A stretch of 64,000 nt of DNA from Roseovarius arcticus (GTDB lineage Bacteria; Pseudomonadota; Alphaproteobacteria; Rhodobacterales; Rhodobacteraceae), in NCBI RefSeq assembly GCF_006125015.1, contig NZ_SZZN01000001.1, positions 2,542,001 through 2,606,000 of the forward strand, written 5' to 3'. Of the stretch, positions 16,177 through 25,198 are shown one piece after another. Below the pieces are notes generated by a model that saw only the letters and a program-made list of their open reading frames with translations, was not told the origin of the DNA and ran no database searches. How positions within the stretch are numbered: position 1 is the first letter of the stretch; each line of letters begins with the position of its first letter. Made by a program: the position numbers and the translations under genes.

Positions 16177-16368
16177 ATGGGCTCGACGGCGAACACGACA
16201 ACCAAGACAGAAGACCAGAAGCAAAGCGGCTGTTGCTGCGGGTCGACATCTGACGCCCCGAAAAGCACCACGACTGAGAATCGCAAAACTGTTCCAGCAG
16301 TTGAGCCAGGCTCTGCAGTCAAAGATATCCCCAGCGATCAATCTGGCGGGTGTTGCGGCGGCCGTTGA
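16177..16368 (+). CDS. Cys-rich mini-protein (metallothionein-like composition)
   Basis: 63 residues. The start at 16177 is chosen because GGAGG lies 8 nt upstream; the two earlier in-frame ATGs overlap or crowd that site. The chain is Thr/Ser/Lys-rich with Cys only at two spots, GCCCG near the front and GGCCGG at the very end. No signal peptide, so it is cytoplasmic. The clustered Cys would suit metal binding, like a small metallothionein or chaperone. No known family is assigned. It lies between the sigma-like genes and the copper ATPase module. Confidence 0.65.
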   Translation: MGSTANTTTKTEDQKQSGCCCGSTSDAPKSTTTENRKTVPAVEPGSAVKDIPSDQSGGCCGGR

Positions 16369-16421
16369 TCCGCCGAAACCCCGTCACTCGCTCAGGTTGA
16401 TGAAATTCACGGAGGCCCAAC

Positions 16422-16568
16422 ATGACATCCATTCTGCTCTTTATTGCGACCGGTCTGTCTCTCTTGCTTACAGGGTGCGGAATCTGGCGGCGCAATGAAA
16501 TGATAGTTTTGGCGAGCGTCAAATGCTCCGCCGAGAAAGCCAAAAGAAGCTCGAAGGAACAATTCTGA
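16422..16568 (+). CDS. 48-aa lipoprotein
   Basis: ATG at 16422 with GGAGG nine nt upstream. The sequence starts as a lipoprotein signal with lipobox LLTGC (MTSILLFIATGLSLLLTGC), leaving a mature chain of 30 residues rich in Lys, Ser and Glu. Its TGA overlaps the ATG of the beta-propeller gene (TGATG), so the two are coupled. Function unknown; it may anchor or assist the propeller protein. Confidence 0.6.
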   Translation: MTSILLFIATGLSLLLTGCGIWRRNEMIVLASVKCSAEKAKRSSKEQF

Positions 16569-17641
16569 TGCACAAGACATTAGCCACCGCAATCGCGGCA
16601 TTGATGATGACAACTACAATGGCGGTCGCTCAATCCATCGTATTTGTGCCGGAGGGCAGCGCTAACACGGTCCTTATGGTCAACGCTGAAACTGGCGAAG
16701 CGATGAAGAGGATTACCGGGCTTGAGGCGGTGCATGGTCTGTCGGGAGCGCCCGGCGTGCCCTATCTTGTCGCGGGCAGCTATGCCGAAACCGATCGCGA
16801 GGCGATTGTCGAATTGACCCAGCCCGAAGATGTGTCTGACGACGAACATGCTGCGCACCACGCCAAGCCCGCAGACAAGCCGATCGGCCCGGCTGATGCG
16901 GGTATCAGCATTCTGAGTATCTTGGATGCAGCGTCGGGCGAAATCCTTCGCCGGATCGAAGTTCCGGGGGCTGTCCACCATACCGCAGTGTCGCCCGATG
17001 GCCGATTTGCTGTGGCGACCCATCCTTCGGGCGACGGGATTTCCGTCATCGACCTTACGACTTTCAAGCTGATAGCTTTCGTACCGACGGGCAGTATTCC
17101 TAACTACGCAGCCTTCGGGCCAGACCCGAGCCTTGTTTATGTTTCAAACGCTGGCAACGGAACGATCAGCGAAGTCGATCTTGAACGCGGAATCGTCCGG
17201 CGCAACATGGTGACCGGCTCTGGACCCGAACACATCGTCGTCGATGCGGATAAAGCCGTGCTTTACGCCGCCGACGCAGATGCGGGTAAAGTGCTGGAAC
17301 TATCCCTGAATGACGGCTCCGTCACACGCAGCTTTGACATTGGCGGCGAGTTGCACGGGCTGGATCTGTCGGATGATCGCACGACCTTGTTTGTCGCAGG
17401 TCGTGGCGAAGACAAGATTGCGACGGTTGCGCTCTCAACCGGGGCCATCGCGTTCGCGCCCCTGTCCCCGGAGCCATATCATCTCATCAATGTCCCAGGG
17501 ACGGGCACACTCTATGTCTCATCTCGAGTCGAACCAAAGGTCTGGATTGTCGATGAGGCGACACTGAGTGCCGTGGGCGAATTCCCGGTCGAAGGTGAAG
17601 CGCACCAAATGACAGTAATCAGCCGCGATATAGATGGATAA
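16568..17641 (+). CDS. Exported YVTN-type beta-propeller protein
   Basis: 357 residues from the ATG at 16568, which gives a signal peptide ending near VAQS. The mature chain is a series of about 40-residue blades of the YVTN/lactonase-like kind, with repeated motifs such as HHTAVSPDGRFAVATHPSGD, VVDADKAVLYAADADAGKV and LDLSDDRTTLFVAGRGEDKI. A loop near residue 95-110 is rich in His and Asp (DDEHAAHHA), a possible metal-binding insertion. Such periplasmic propellers bind partners or metals rather than catalyse in many cases. It is coupled to the lipoprotein gene before it and overlaps the methyltransferase gene after it by 8 nt. Confidence 0.8.
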   Translation: MHKTLATAIAALMMTTTMAVAQSIVFVPEGSANTVLMVNAETGEAMKRITGLEAVHGLSGAPGVPYLVAGSYAETDREAIVELTQPEDVSDDEHAAHHAKPADKPIGPADAGISILSILDAASGEILRRIEVPGAVHHTAVSPDGRFAVATHPSGDGISVIDLTTFKLIAFVPTGSIPNYAAFGPDPSLVYVSNAGNGTISEVDLERGIVRRNMVTGSGPEHIVVDADKAVLYAADADAGKVLELSLNDGSVTRSFDIGGELHGLDLSDDRTTLFVAGRGEDKIATVALSTGAIAFAPLSPEPYHLINVPGTGTLYVSSRVEPKVWIVDEATLSAVGEFPVEGEAHQMTVISRDIDG

Positions 17642-18314
17642 ACCCATGAATGAATCGTTTAACCATGCTGGAGCATGGGGCCTCACACTGATCGTTGCCG
17701 TCTTGGTGTCTTGGTTTTTCTATCGCTATTTCGCGCCAAAGAACTGGCGAGAATGGGTCGGCGCTGGGGTGGTTCAGGCTTTTATCATCGCGCTTTATGC
17801 AGAAATGTACGGGTTTCCGCTCACCGTCTATCTGCTGGTGCGGTTTTTCGGTCTGGACAGCGAGTATATGAGCGCCAGCCTATGGTCTTCCTTGGTAGGG
17901 CTCGGCGAAACCGGCATGATGATCTCAATGTTGCTTGGCTATGCGCTCGCCTTCATGGGTATAGGACTTTTTGCTCAGGGCTGGCGTCAAGTTCACAAGG
18001 CGCGAGGCGACGACCGTCTGGTGACAGACGGCTTGTATGCGTATGTGCGACATCCTCAGTACACAGGGCTATTTATTGCTCTGTTTGGAGAAGGCGTGGT
18101 CCATTGGCCTACGTTTTTCTCGGTCGGCCTTTTTCCAGTGATCGTGCTTGTTTACACATGGCTGGCTCGGCGTGAGGAACAGCAGGTCCTCAAACAGTTC
18201 GGCGAGGCGTACCGCGCCTATCAGCAGCGAGTGCCAATGTTCATCCCTCGTTGGGGTCGTTGGCGTCAACTCGCCGCGGCGTCACGAGATAGGAGTGATG
18301 ATGAGGCAGCGTGA
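17634..18314 (+). CDS. Isoprenylcysteine-methyltransferase-like membrane protein
   Basis: 226 residues with five hydrophobic segments. The C-terminal half has the ICMT/PEMT signature: GLYAYVRHPQYTGLFIALFG followed by a WLARREEQQVLKQFGEAYRAY stretch shortly after. These residues bind SAM and the substrate in eukaryotic ICMT. Bacterial relatives occur often in metal-resistance islands, substrate unknown. The start at 17634 overlaps the propeller gene; a second ATG at 17646 is possible. A broken relative lies at 27902. Confidence 0.8.
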   Translation: MDKPMNESFNHAGAWGLTLIVAVLVSWFFYRYFAPKNWREWVGAGVVQAFIIALYAEMYGFPLTVYLLVRFFGLDSEYMSASLWSSLVGLGETGMMISMLLGYALAFMGIGLFAQGWRQVHKARGDDRLVTDGLYAYVRHPQYTGLFIALFGEGVVHWPTFFSVGLFPVIVLVYTWLARREEQQVLKQFGEAYRAYQQRVPMFIPRWGRWRQLAAASRDRSDDEAA

Positions 18315-18404
18315 AGCACCATGCCGATCATTGCCAACTCGGATGATGCCTTCCTCACAACTCGGCCGTCTAGAGGTTTGCGCGACGCAGAATCAGGCGT
18401 CGAT

Positions 18405-18426
18405 CAAGCGTCACCGCCGGCGCTTG
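18405..18426. repeat. Short inverted repeat upstream of the ATPase gene
   Basis: CAAGCG/CGCTTG with a 10-nt centre, 59 nt before the ATPase ATG. It could be an operator or an RNA hairpin; a palindrome this short may be chance. Confidence 0.25.
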
Positions 18427-18484
18427 TGATGCGGGGTGATGAGTCCACAGCCGCCACACTTGGCACCCAGGGAAGGACGACACA

Positions 18485-20914
18485 ATGAAAACGAGCGTAA
18501 TCAAAGTGGGCGACATGTTGTCGGTATGGAGCCTCGACGAAGTGGAAAGTCGGATTGGCGAGGTGCCCGGCGTTGAAAGCGTTACGGTGAACTTCGCAGC
18601 GGAAAACGCCACGGTCCGCTATGACGAAACCCGCGTTGCGGTTGCCGAAATCAAATCGACTGTGCGCGAGCTTGGCCTGCAATCCGCCAAACCCGCTGAG
18701 GATGTGGCCGTTGCCGAAGATGCGCCCACCGAAAATCGTCAAGGCCACATAGACGAGCGCAAACAGGATGTAGCAGTCCAATCCGTCGAGCCGAAGTCAA
18801 AAGCCGATGTCTCTACCGTCACGCGCGACGCACATGCAGGGCATGACCAACACGACGACTCGGCGTCGGATTCATCGAAGCATTCAGCTGACAAGCAAAC
18901 CGACAAGCCGAAAAAACCATCCGGCCATGAGGGCCACGAAAGCCATGACAAGCACCAGGGCCACTCTCCCGCGATGTTCCGGGACCGCTTCTGGCTATCC
19001 CTGACTGTCACTGTTCCGGTAGTCATCTGGTCTGCCCACATCCAAGACTTGCTTGGCTACCAAGCCCCGGCATTCCCCGGATCGGGCTGGATGCCGGCTG
19101 TGCTCTCTACGGCTGTCTTTCTTTACGGCGGTCTGGTTTTCTTGCAAGGCGCGTGGCAGGAACTGAGAGACCGGCTGCCGGGGATGATGACCCTGATCTC
19201 GCTCGCCATCACGGTTGCCTTCGTGTTTTCATGGGTCGTTCAGCTTGGGTTAATTGACTCGAGTGCTTTGTGGTGGGAGTTGGCCACCCTGGTCACGATT
19301 ATGCTGCTCGGCCACTGGATCGAGATGCGATCCATCAACCAAGCCCAAGGCGCTCTGAAAGAGCTGGCAAAGCTATTGCCTGACACCGCAACGCGGATCA
19401 CCGATGCGGGCGAGGAAAAGGTTAACATCAGCGCCTTGCAGAACGGTGACCTGCTGTTGGTGCGCCCGGGTGAGAGCGTTCCCGCGGATGGCGTGGTGCG
19501 CAAAGGGACAAGCGATATTGACGAGGCGATGATCACTGGTGAATCGAGGCCTGTGAAAAAAGGGGAAGGCGACGAAGTGATCGCCGCTACGATCAACGGC
19601 GAGGGGTCCCTGCGCATCGAGGTCACCGGTACGGGCGACAAGACCAAGTTGTCCGGCATCATGCGATTGGTCGCCGATGCGCAGACGTCCAAATCCAGAT
19701 CACAGCATCTGGCCGACCGCGCAGCCCGGCTTCTGACCGTTGTAGCGATCGTCGCTGCCGTCGTAACTTTCGCCGCGTGGCAACTGGCAGGGGCGGAGAT
19801 AGACTTTTCTGTGGTGCGGATGGTGACGGTTCTGGTGATCGCCTGCCCGCACGCTCTAGGGTTGGCGGTGCCGCTGGTGGTGGCCATCTCTACGACGCTG
19901 GGGGCCCGCAACGGCCTTCTGGTACGGGATCGTCGCGGGCTCGAGGAGGCCCGCAATCTTGATACTGTGGTATTCGACAAGACCGGAACATTGACGCTGG
20001 GCGAGTTTCGGATCGTCGCCATGTCCGTCGCGGAAGGCCTGCCGGAGGATGAGGCCCTTCGCATCGCGTCCGGTATTGAAGCCGAGTCCCAGCATCCGAT
20101 CGCCCGAGGGATCGTGAAGACCGCGGAGGACAAAGGCATCGCGGTCCCGTCAACCGATGGTTTCCGCGCGATCACCGGCAAGGGCGTTGCCGCCACGATC
20201 GACGGCGTAGAGTACCATATGGGCGGTCCGGCGCTACTTAAGGCGGAAAAGGTCACTGTTCCACCGGCGCTTCAGGCAGCATCCGATGCGGCGGCAAGCC
20301 ATGGCCAGGCGGCGATCTATCTCGTCCAGAATGGCAAGGCCCTGGCCGTTTACGCAGTAGCGGACGCGATCCGCAATGAGAGTCGCGAAGCCATCGAGGC
20401 TCTGCATGAACGGGGCATTGAGGTCGCCATGCTGACGGGCGACGCACAGGCGGTGGCCGATGCGGTCGCGAAAGAACTTGGCATCGACACCGTGTTCGCG
20501 GAAGTGCTGCCCGACGACAAGGCGTCCAAAATTCGTGAGTTACAGGCGCAGGGCAAGAAGGTGGCAATGATCGGAGATGGAGTTAATGACGCACCCGCCC
20601 TTGCCACCGCCGATATTGGGATTGCGATCGGCGCTGGGGCTGACGTAGCCGTCGAGGCTGGGCATATCGTGCTGGTGCGATCGGACCCCCGCGACATCCC
20701 CCGTATTATCACACTGAGCCGGGTTACATACCGCAAGATGAAGCAGAACCTATGGCTGGCAGCCGGCTACAACATCTTTGCCATTCCGCTTGCCGCCGGT
20801 GTACTTGCGCCATGGGGTATCTTGCTCACACCCGCCGTGGGCGCGATACTGATGTCGGCAAGCACGGTCGTGGTGGCGATCAACGCGCAACTGTTGAAGC
20901 GGGTCAAATTATGA
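18485..20914 (+). CDS. copB: CPH-type copper-exporting P1B ATPase (CopB-like)
   Basis: 809 residues. An N-terminal domain (1-68) has the fold pattern of an HMA domain but with GDMLSVWS in place of the CxxC metal site. A linker at about 100-158 is rich in His, Asp and Lys (HAGHDQHDD, then GHEGHESHDKHQGH). The transmembrane core has CPH at 454-456 in the metal-binding helix, which marks the CopB class. The phosphorylation site DKTGTLT starts at D498, the actuator motif is TGES, and the hinge is GDGVNDAPAL. The role is ATP-driven copper or silver export to the periplasm. The His-rich N terminus is typical of CopB. Confidence 0.93.
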   Translation: MKTSVIKVGDMLSVWSLDEVESRIGEVPGVESVTVNFAAENATVRYDETRVAVAEIKSTVRELGLQSAKPAEDVAVAEDAPTENRQGHIDERKQDVAVQSVEPKSKADVSTVTRDAHAGHDQHDDSASDSSKHSADKQTDKPKKPSGHEGHESHDKHQGHSPAMFRDRFWLSLTVTVPVVIWSAHIQDLLGYQAPAFPGSGWMPAVLSTAVFLYGGLVFLQGAWQELRDRLPGMMTLISLAITVAFVFSWVVQLGLIDSSALWWELATLVTIMLLGHWIEMRSINQAQGALKELAKLLPDTATRITDAGEEKVNISALQNGDLLLVRPGESVPADGVVRKGTSDIDEAMITGESRPVKKGEGDEVIAATINGEGSLRIEVTGTGDKTKLSGIMRLVADAQTSKSRSQHLADRAARLLTVVAIVAAVVTFAAWQLAGAEIDFSVVRMVTVLVIACPHALGLAVPLVVAISTTLGARNGLLVRDRRGLEEARNLDTVVFDKTGTLTLGEFRIVAMSVAEGLPEDEALRIASGIEAESQHPIARGIVKTAEDKGIAVPSTDGFRAITGKGVAATIDGVEYHMGGPALLKAEKVTVPPALQAASDAAASHGQAAIYLVQNGKALAVYAVADAIRNESREAIEALHERGIEVAMLTGDAQAVADAVAKELGIDTVFAEVLPDDKASKIRELQAQGKKVAMIGDGVNDAPALATADIGIAIGAGADVAVEAGHIVLVRSDPRDIPRIITLSRVTYRKMKQNLWLAAGYNIFAIPLAAGVLAPWGILLTPAVGAILMSASTVVVAINAQLLKRVKL

Positions 20915-21069
20915 ACGCTTTGGCGGGCAACGTACCCGCAATCCGCACGCGGATTTGCGAAGGCTTGGGCTTTTCTAGCGTACAACTTGAAAAGAACCGG
21001 CACACAGCCGGCGCACCACTCATTTTCGCCGATCCGGGCGTGTCCGGTATAACCAATCGAAAAGACTAA
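20911..21069 (+). CDS. Possible 52-aa protein coupled to the copper ATPase
   Basis: ATG overlaps the TGA of the ATPase (ATGA). The 52 codons include Arg, Cys and Lys but no known motif. The overlap hints at translational coupling; no homology or composition evidence supports it further. Confidence 0.3.
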   Translation: MNALAGNVPAIRTRICEGLGFSSVQLEKNRHTAGAPLIFADPGVSGITNRKD

Positions 21070-21084
21070 GATCGAGGCAGATGC

Positions 21085-22389
21085 ATGACCCATTCACACG
21101 ATGACGATACGTTAAAAAAGGGCTCGATCAGTCTGGGTGGCGCCGTCGGTATGGGCACAGGCGTGATGATCGGTGCGGGCATTTTTGCACTGACCGGTCA
21201 GATCGCGCAGCTGGCTGGCCCCTATTTCGCTCTGTCATTCGTGCTTGGTGCCATCATCACGTCCTTTAGCGCCTACAGCTACATCAAGATGTCGAATACT
21301 TGGCCCTCATCCGGCGGCATCGCGATGATCCTGCAAAAGGCTTATGGACCAGGTGCCATTGCCGCCGCCGCCGCGCTCTTGATGACATTATCAATGGTGA
21401 TATCGGAAAGCCTAGTGGCGCGGACCTTTGCCACCTATGTATTGCGTCCCTTCGACATTTCGGGCGGCCCACTTGTACCGGTGTTGGCGGTTGGGGTTAT
21501 CTTATTCGCATTTCTCGTGAATATCTCGGGAAACCGATCAGTGGGCCTTCTCTCTATTATTATGGCTATTGTTAAGATCGGCGGCATCGCTCTGTTCGGC
21601 ATCGTTGCTCTGTGGTCCGGCGGCTTCAGCTTTCCTGACGCCAGCAGCAGCGACGGTGGATTTGACGTCACCGGCTTTATAGCCTCTGTGGCGCTGTCGA
21701 TCTTGGCGTTCAAAGGCTTCACCACAATTACCAACAGCGGTGGGGAAATCACCGACCCGCACCGCAACGTGGGGCGCACCATCATGATCTCAATCACAAT
21801 CTGCGTTGTGGTCTATCTGCTAGTCGCCCTTGCCGTCGGGTCCAACCTGACCATTGATCAGATCGTGGCCGCAAAGGACTATTCGCTTGCCGAGGCTGCG
21901 TCGCCGGCACTGGGTCAATTTGGGTTTTATTTTACGGTTGTTCTAGCTGCAGTGGCCACCGCGTCCGGGGTTCTGGCCAGCGTCTTTGCCGTTTCGCGCA
22001 TGCTCGCAATGCTGACAGAGATGAAGATGATCCCACACAGCCACTTTGGTATGTCCGGCCCGATCCGCAGCCACACGCTGGTCTACACCGTAGTCCTTGC
22101 GTCCACGCTGGCGGTATTTTTTGACTTGAGCCGCATCGCGTCACTTGGTGCGTTCTTCTACCTAATTATGGACATGTTGGTGCATTTGGGTGTGTTTCGT
22201 CACCTCCGGCATGAGATCGGTGCGAACGGGGCCATCATTCTGATGGCGCTAGCTTTTGACGCGACCGTTCTGGTCGCGTTCACGTGGATGAAGCTGGGAT
22301 CGGATCCCATGATAGTGCTTTATGCCGCAGTCGGGATCATGGCGGTCTTTACCTACGAGCGGATATATCTGTCACGCTGGACAGCGTAA
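21085..22389 (+). CDS. APC-superfamily amino acid/polyamine permease
   Basis: 434 residues with about 12 transmembrane helices. The first helix holds the substrate-binding glycine motif GTGVMIGAGIFALTGQ, and a further conserved stretch is AFKGFTTITNSGGEITDPHRNVG. This is the APC fold; the exact substrate cannot be read from the sequence. The short His/Asp-rich start (THSHDDD) is unusual. It follows the copper ATPase gene in the same direction. A truncated copy of its first helix lies at 13870. Confidence 0.88.
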   Translation: MTHSHDDDTLKKGSISLGGAVGMGTGVMIGAGIFALTGQIAQLAGPYFALSFVLGAIITSFSAYSYIKMSNTWPSSGGIAMILQKAYGPGAIAAAAALLMTLSMVISESLVARTFATYVLRPFDISGGPLVPVLAVGVILFAFLVNISGNRSVGLLSIIMAIVKIGGIALFGIVALWSGGFSFPDASSSDGGFDVTGFIASVALSILAFKGFTTITNSGGEITDPHRNVGRTIMISITICVVVYLLVALAVGSNLTIDQIVAAKDYSLAEAASPALGQFGFYFTVVLAAVATASGVLASVFAVSRMLAMLTEMKMIPHSHFGMSGPIRSHTLVYTVVLASTLAVFFDLSRIASLGAFFYLIMDMLVHLGVFRHLRHEIGANGAIILMALAFDATVLVAFTWMKLGSDPMIVLYAAVGIMAVFTYERIYLSRWTA

Positions 22390-22451
22390 CAGGTCGAAGT
22401 ATGTTACTAGCGCACTAGCGTAGCCGAAGAAACATAACGAGGTTTCGCAAA

Positions 22452-23138
22452 ATGTGCCTTTCCCAAACTGTAAGTTTCACGGCAAGCGTTTTTCTTGTCG
22501 GGGGTGGCACCCTTTCGGTTGTCAGGGCATGGCAGATCAACAAGCGGTACCTGCTGATTGCTCTGATGCCGCTATTCGCTGGCCTGCAACAGTTCATGGA
22601 AGGCAACGTCTGGTGGGGCGTAAATACCGGCAATCCCGGGACGACACTGCTGGGCGCTTTGGGGTTCATCTTTTTCACTTGGTTCATGTGGCCGTTCTGG
22701 ATTCCGCTTGCCAGCTACGTTCTGGAGCCAAATGGCAGTCGTCGTCGGCCCTTTATGTTGGCGCTGACATTAGCGGGACTTGCCTTCGGGCTGGCGCTTT
22801 ACGTGCCGCACTTAGTGAATCCAGAGTGGATCGAGGTTACAGTCAATCAGGATTCACTGGCCTATGAGGGCACGATGCTCCTGGATTATCTGATGCCACG
22901 TGGGATGACCTATGCGCTCTACCTGTTCTTGATCATTGTGCCGCCACTGATTTCTACATATCTGCACATGCGCTGGTTCGCGCTGACCATTGTGACCGTA
23001 GTTGTCGTCGACATTCTGTTTCTTCGGTATGCCTATATTTCGTTTTTCTGCCTGCTGGCTGGGCTTGGCACGCTGCACCTGATCTACATAATCCTGCGCA
23101 ATAAATGCGCGCGGGAATGCCCGATTTTGTTTGCCTAG
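22452..23138 (+). CDS. DUF6629-type membrane protein
   Basis: 228 residues with about seven hydrophobic segments. The start MCLSQTVSFTASVFLVGGG and the following YLLIALMPLFAGLQQFMEG match the N-terminal pattern of the DUF6629 family. No catalytic residues are known. The last ORF of the plus-strand metal module, 62 nt after the permease gene and convergent with the arginine deiminase operon. Confidence 0.65.
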   Translation: MCLSQTVSFTASVFLVGGGTLSVVRAWQINKRYLLIALMPLFAGLQQFMEGNVWWGVNTGNPGTTLLGALGFIFFTWFMWPFWIPLASYVLEPNGSRRRPFMLALTLAGLAFGLALYVPHLVNPEWIEVTVNQDSLAYEGTMLLDYLMPRGMTYALYLFLIIVPPLISTYLHMRWFALTIVTVVVVDILFLRYAYISFFCLLAGLGTLHLIYIILRNKCARECPILFA

Positions 23139-23264
23139 TTCCGGCTTGCATCGCGGTCTTACTTATAGACAAGAGTGCAGTGATCGCCTGTGACGCACCA
23201 ATGGACAACGCTCTACATCTAAGATGTTCCCATCTCATTTTCTGATCTTCGAACTGTTCCTTTC

Positions 23265-24176
23265 TCACCGGCCTGGATCGTGTTTGGAAACACGGGTGCC
23301 GGCTGCCTTGTTTATGATCTCGTTCGCGTCCCGCAATCGCCCGATACCTGCCAATCCACCTGTTTCGGAAAATGCCGCTGCAGCCGCTAGTTTTGGGGCC
23401 ATCGATCCTGCGGGCGCATCGAATTGCAAAGCGTCCTGGGGCGAAAGCCATGATAGTTTTGCGGCGTTCTCCGATCCGAAATCTCTGTAAACTGCATCAA
23501 CATCGGTCAACAGTAATAGCACGTCTGCACCCAGCGATTCGGCAAGTAGGGCGCTTGACGCATCCTTGTCCACTACTGCTTCGACCCCGGACAGACTGCC
23601 GTCGTCCCGCCGGATCACCGGAATGCCGCCACCGCCGGTGCAGATGACCACGACGCCGGCATCGAGCAACAACCTTATAACGCGGGTGTCGGGGATTTCA
23701 CGCGGCGTCGGCGAGGCAACGACGCGTCGCCACTTTGGGCCATCCTGACCAATCTTCCAGCCGTTGGCGTCGGCCATGGTCTGCGCCTGCTTGAGGTTAT
23801 AAACTGGCCCAACGAACTTCGTTGGCACTTGGAATGCTGGATCGTTGCGGTCTACCACAACCTGCGTCAGCAACGTGGCGACAGGGCGGTCGTGGTCTAA
23901 GACATTTTCGAGCTCCTGTTCGATGAGATAACCGATCATTCCCGCCGTTTCCGCTCCCAGAATGTCCAGCGGATAACCATCCTCAGATGGGTTTTGAAGC
24001 GCCAGCAGACCGACCTGCGGCCCGTTGCCATGCGTGATCACCAACCTGTGCCCAGCACGTAGCACCTCAGCGAGGGACTGCGCTGCGATCTGCACGTTCC
24101 TACGCTGGTTCGCGGCTGTCGTTGGCTCTCCACGCTTTAACAAAGCATTGCCACCAAGGGCTGCGACGACCAGCAT
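23265..24176 (-). CDS. arcC: Carbamate kinase
   Basis: 303 residues from the ATG at 24174-24176, the family's usual length. The N terminus VVAALGGNALLKRGEP and the HGNGPQVGLLALQ motif bind substrate and ATP. Later GGGGIPV and DKDASSALLAESLGAD are also family hallmarks. It makes ATP from carbamoyl phosphate and ADP in the last step of the arginine deiminase pathway. The start lies 2 nt after the arcB stop. The frame is open far upstream but those codons lie inside arcB. Confidence 0.94.
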   Translation of the reverse strand: MLVVAALGGNALLKRGEPTTAANQRRNVQIAAQSLAEVLRAGHRLVITHGNGPQVGLLALQNPSEDGYPLDILGAETAGMIGYLIEQELENVLDHDRPVATLLTQVVVDRNDPAFQVPTKFVGPVYNLKQAQTMADANGWKIGQDGPKWRRVVASPTPREIPDTRVIRLLLDAGVVVICTGGGGIPVIRRDDGSLSGVEAVVDKDASSALLAESLGADVLLLLTDVDAVYRDFGSENAAKLSWLSPQDALQFDAPAGSMAPKLAAAAAFSETGGLAGIGRLRDANEIINKAAGTRVSKHDPGR

Positions 24177-24178
24177 TC

Positions 24179-25180
24179 CTAGCCCCCCAACGTGGCGACA
24201 AGGACCGCCTTTATGGTGTGCAACCGGTTCTCGGCTTGGTCGAACACGATGGAGGCTGCGCTTTCGAAGACCTCTTCGGTCACTTCCATCGCGGTGATAT
24301 CGAAGCGCTTGGCGATCTCGGTCCCGACCTCGGTGTCGGTATTGTGGAAGGCGGGGAGGCAATGCATGAAGTTGGTAAGCGGGTTGCCAGTTTGCGCCAT
24401 GACGCCAGAGTTGACCTGATAAGGAAGCAGCTGTCGAATTCGCTCCTCCCATTTATCTTTCGACTCGCCCATCGACAGCCAGACATCAGTGTAGATGAAA
24501 TCGACGTCCTTGACCGCCTTCGTCACATCGTCGGTGATCGTGATCTGCGCGCCGGTCTCTTTGGCGATCTGCTGCGCTTCGTCCTGTATCGCCTGATCTG
24601 GCCAGCAGACCTTGGGCGCACACAGGCGGACGTCCATACCCATCTTGACGCCGCCGATCAGCAGACTGTCGCCCATGTTGTTTCCCGCATCTCCGAGGAA
24701 AGCATAGGATATCTGGCGCAAAGGTTTGTCGGAATGCTCTGACATCGTCAGGAAATCAGCGAGGATCTGGGTAGGGTGAAATTCGTCGGTCAATCCGTTG
24801 TAGACGGGCACTCCCGCGTATTTAGCTAGCGTCTCGACGATGGGATGACCAAAGCCACGATATTCGATCGCGTCATAAACCCGGCCCAGCACGCGGGCGG
24901 TATCCTTGATAGTCTCCTTCTTGCCCAGATGCGATCCGGACGGGCCGAGATAGGTGACATGCGCGCCTTGATCGTGTGCGGCCACCTCAAAGCCGACACG
25001 GGTCCGGGTACTGTCCTTTTCAAAGATCAGCGCGATCTCCTTACCGGTCAGGCGCGGCACCTCGTAGCCACCGTATTTCGCCGCCTTCAGATCGGCAGAC
25101 AGTTTCAGCAGAAAGCCTATTTCCGGCGGGCTGAAGTCGCGCAGGGTCAGGAAGTGCCGGTTTCTCAGGTTGTAGGACAT
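24179..25180 (-). CDS. arcB: Ornithine carbamoyltransferase, catabolic
   Basis: 333 residues. The carbamoyl-phosphate motif STRTRVGFE is at about 57-65 and the ornithine-binding HCLPAFH near 273-279. Length and the N terminus ([20 protein letters not shown]) match the ArcB/ArgF type. The gene order places it in arginine breakdown: it converts citrulline and phosphate to ornithine and carbamoyl phosphate. It lies 18 nt after arcA. Whether it could also work in biosynthesis cannot be told from the sequence. Confidence 0.94.
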   Translation of the reverse strand: MSYNLRNRHFLTLRDFSPPEIGFLLKLSADLKAAKYGGYEVPRLTGKEIALIFEKDSTRTRVGFEVAAHDQGAHVTYLGPSGSHLGKKETIKDTARVLGRVYDAIEYRGFGHPIVETLAKYAGVPVYNGLTDEFHPTQILADFLTMSEHSDKPLRQISYAFLGDAGNNMGDSLLIGGVKMGMDVRLCAPKVCWPDQAIQDEAQQIAKETGAQITITDDVTKAVKDVDFIYTDVWLSMGESKDKWEERIRQLLPYQVNSGVMAQTGNPLTNFMHCLPAFHNTDTEVGTEIAKRFDITAMEVTEEVFESAASIVFDQAENRLHTIKAVLVATLGG

Positions 25181-25198
25181 GGGGTTCCCTCTCTTTTT

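Noticed and set aside
19240..20256. 338-codon minus-strand frame opposite the copper ATPase
   Set aside because: Ser/Thr/Arg-rich shadow of a GC-rich gene on the other strand; no ribosome-binding site or motif.
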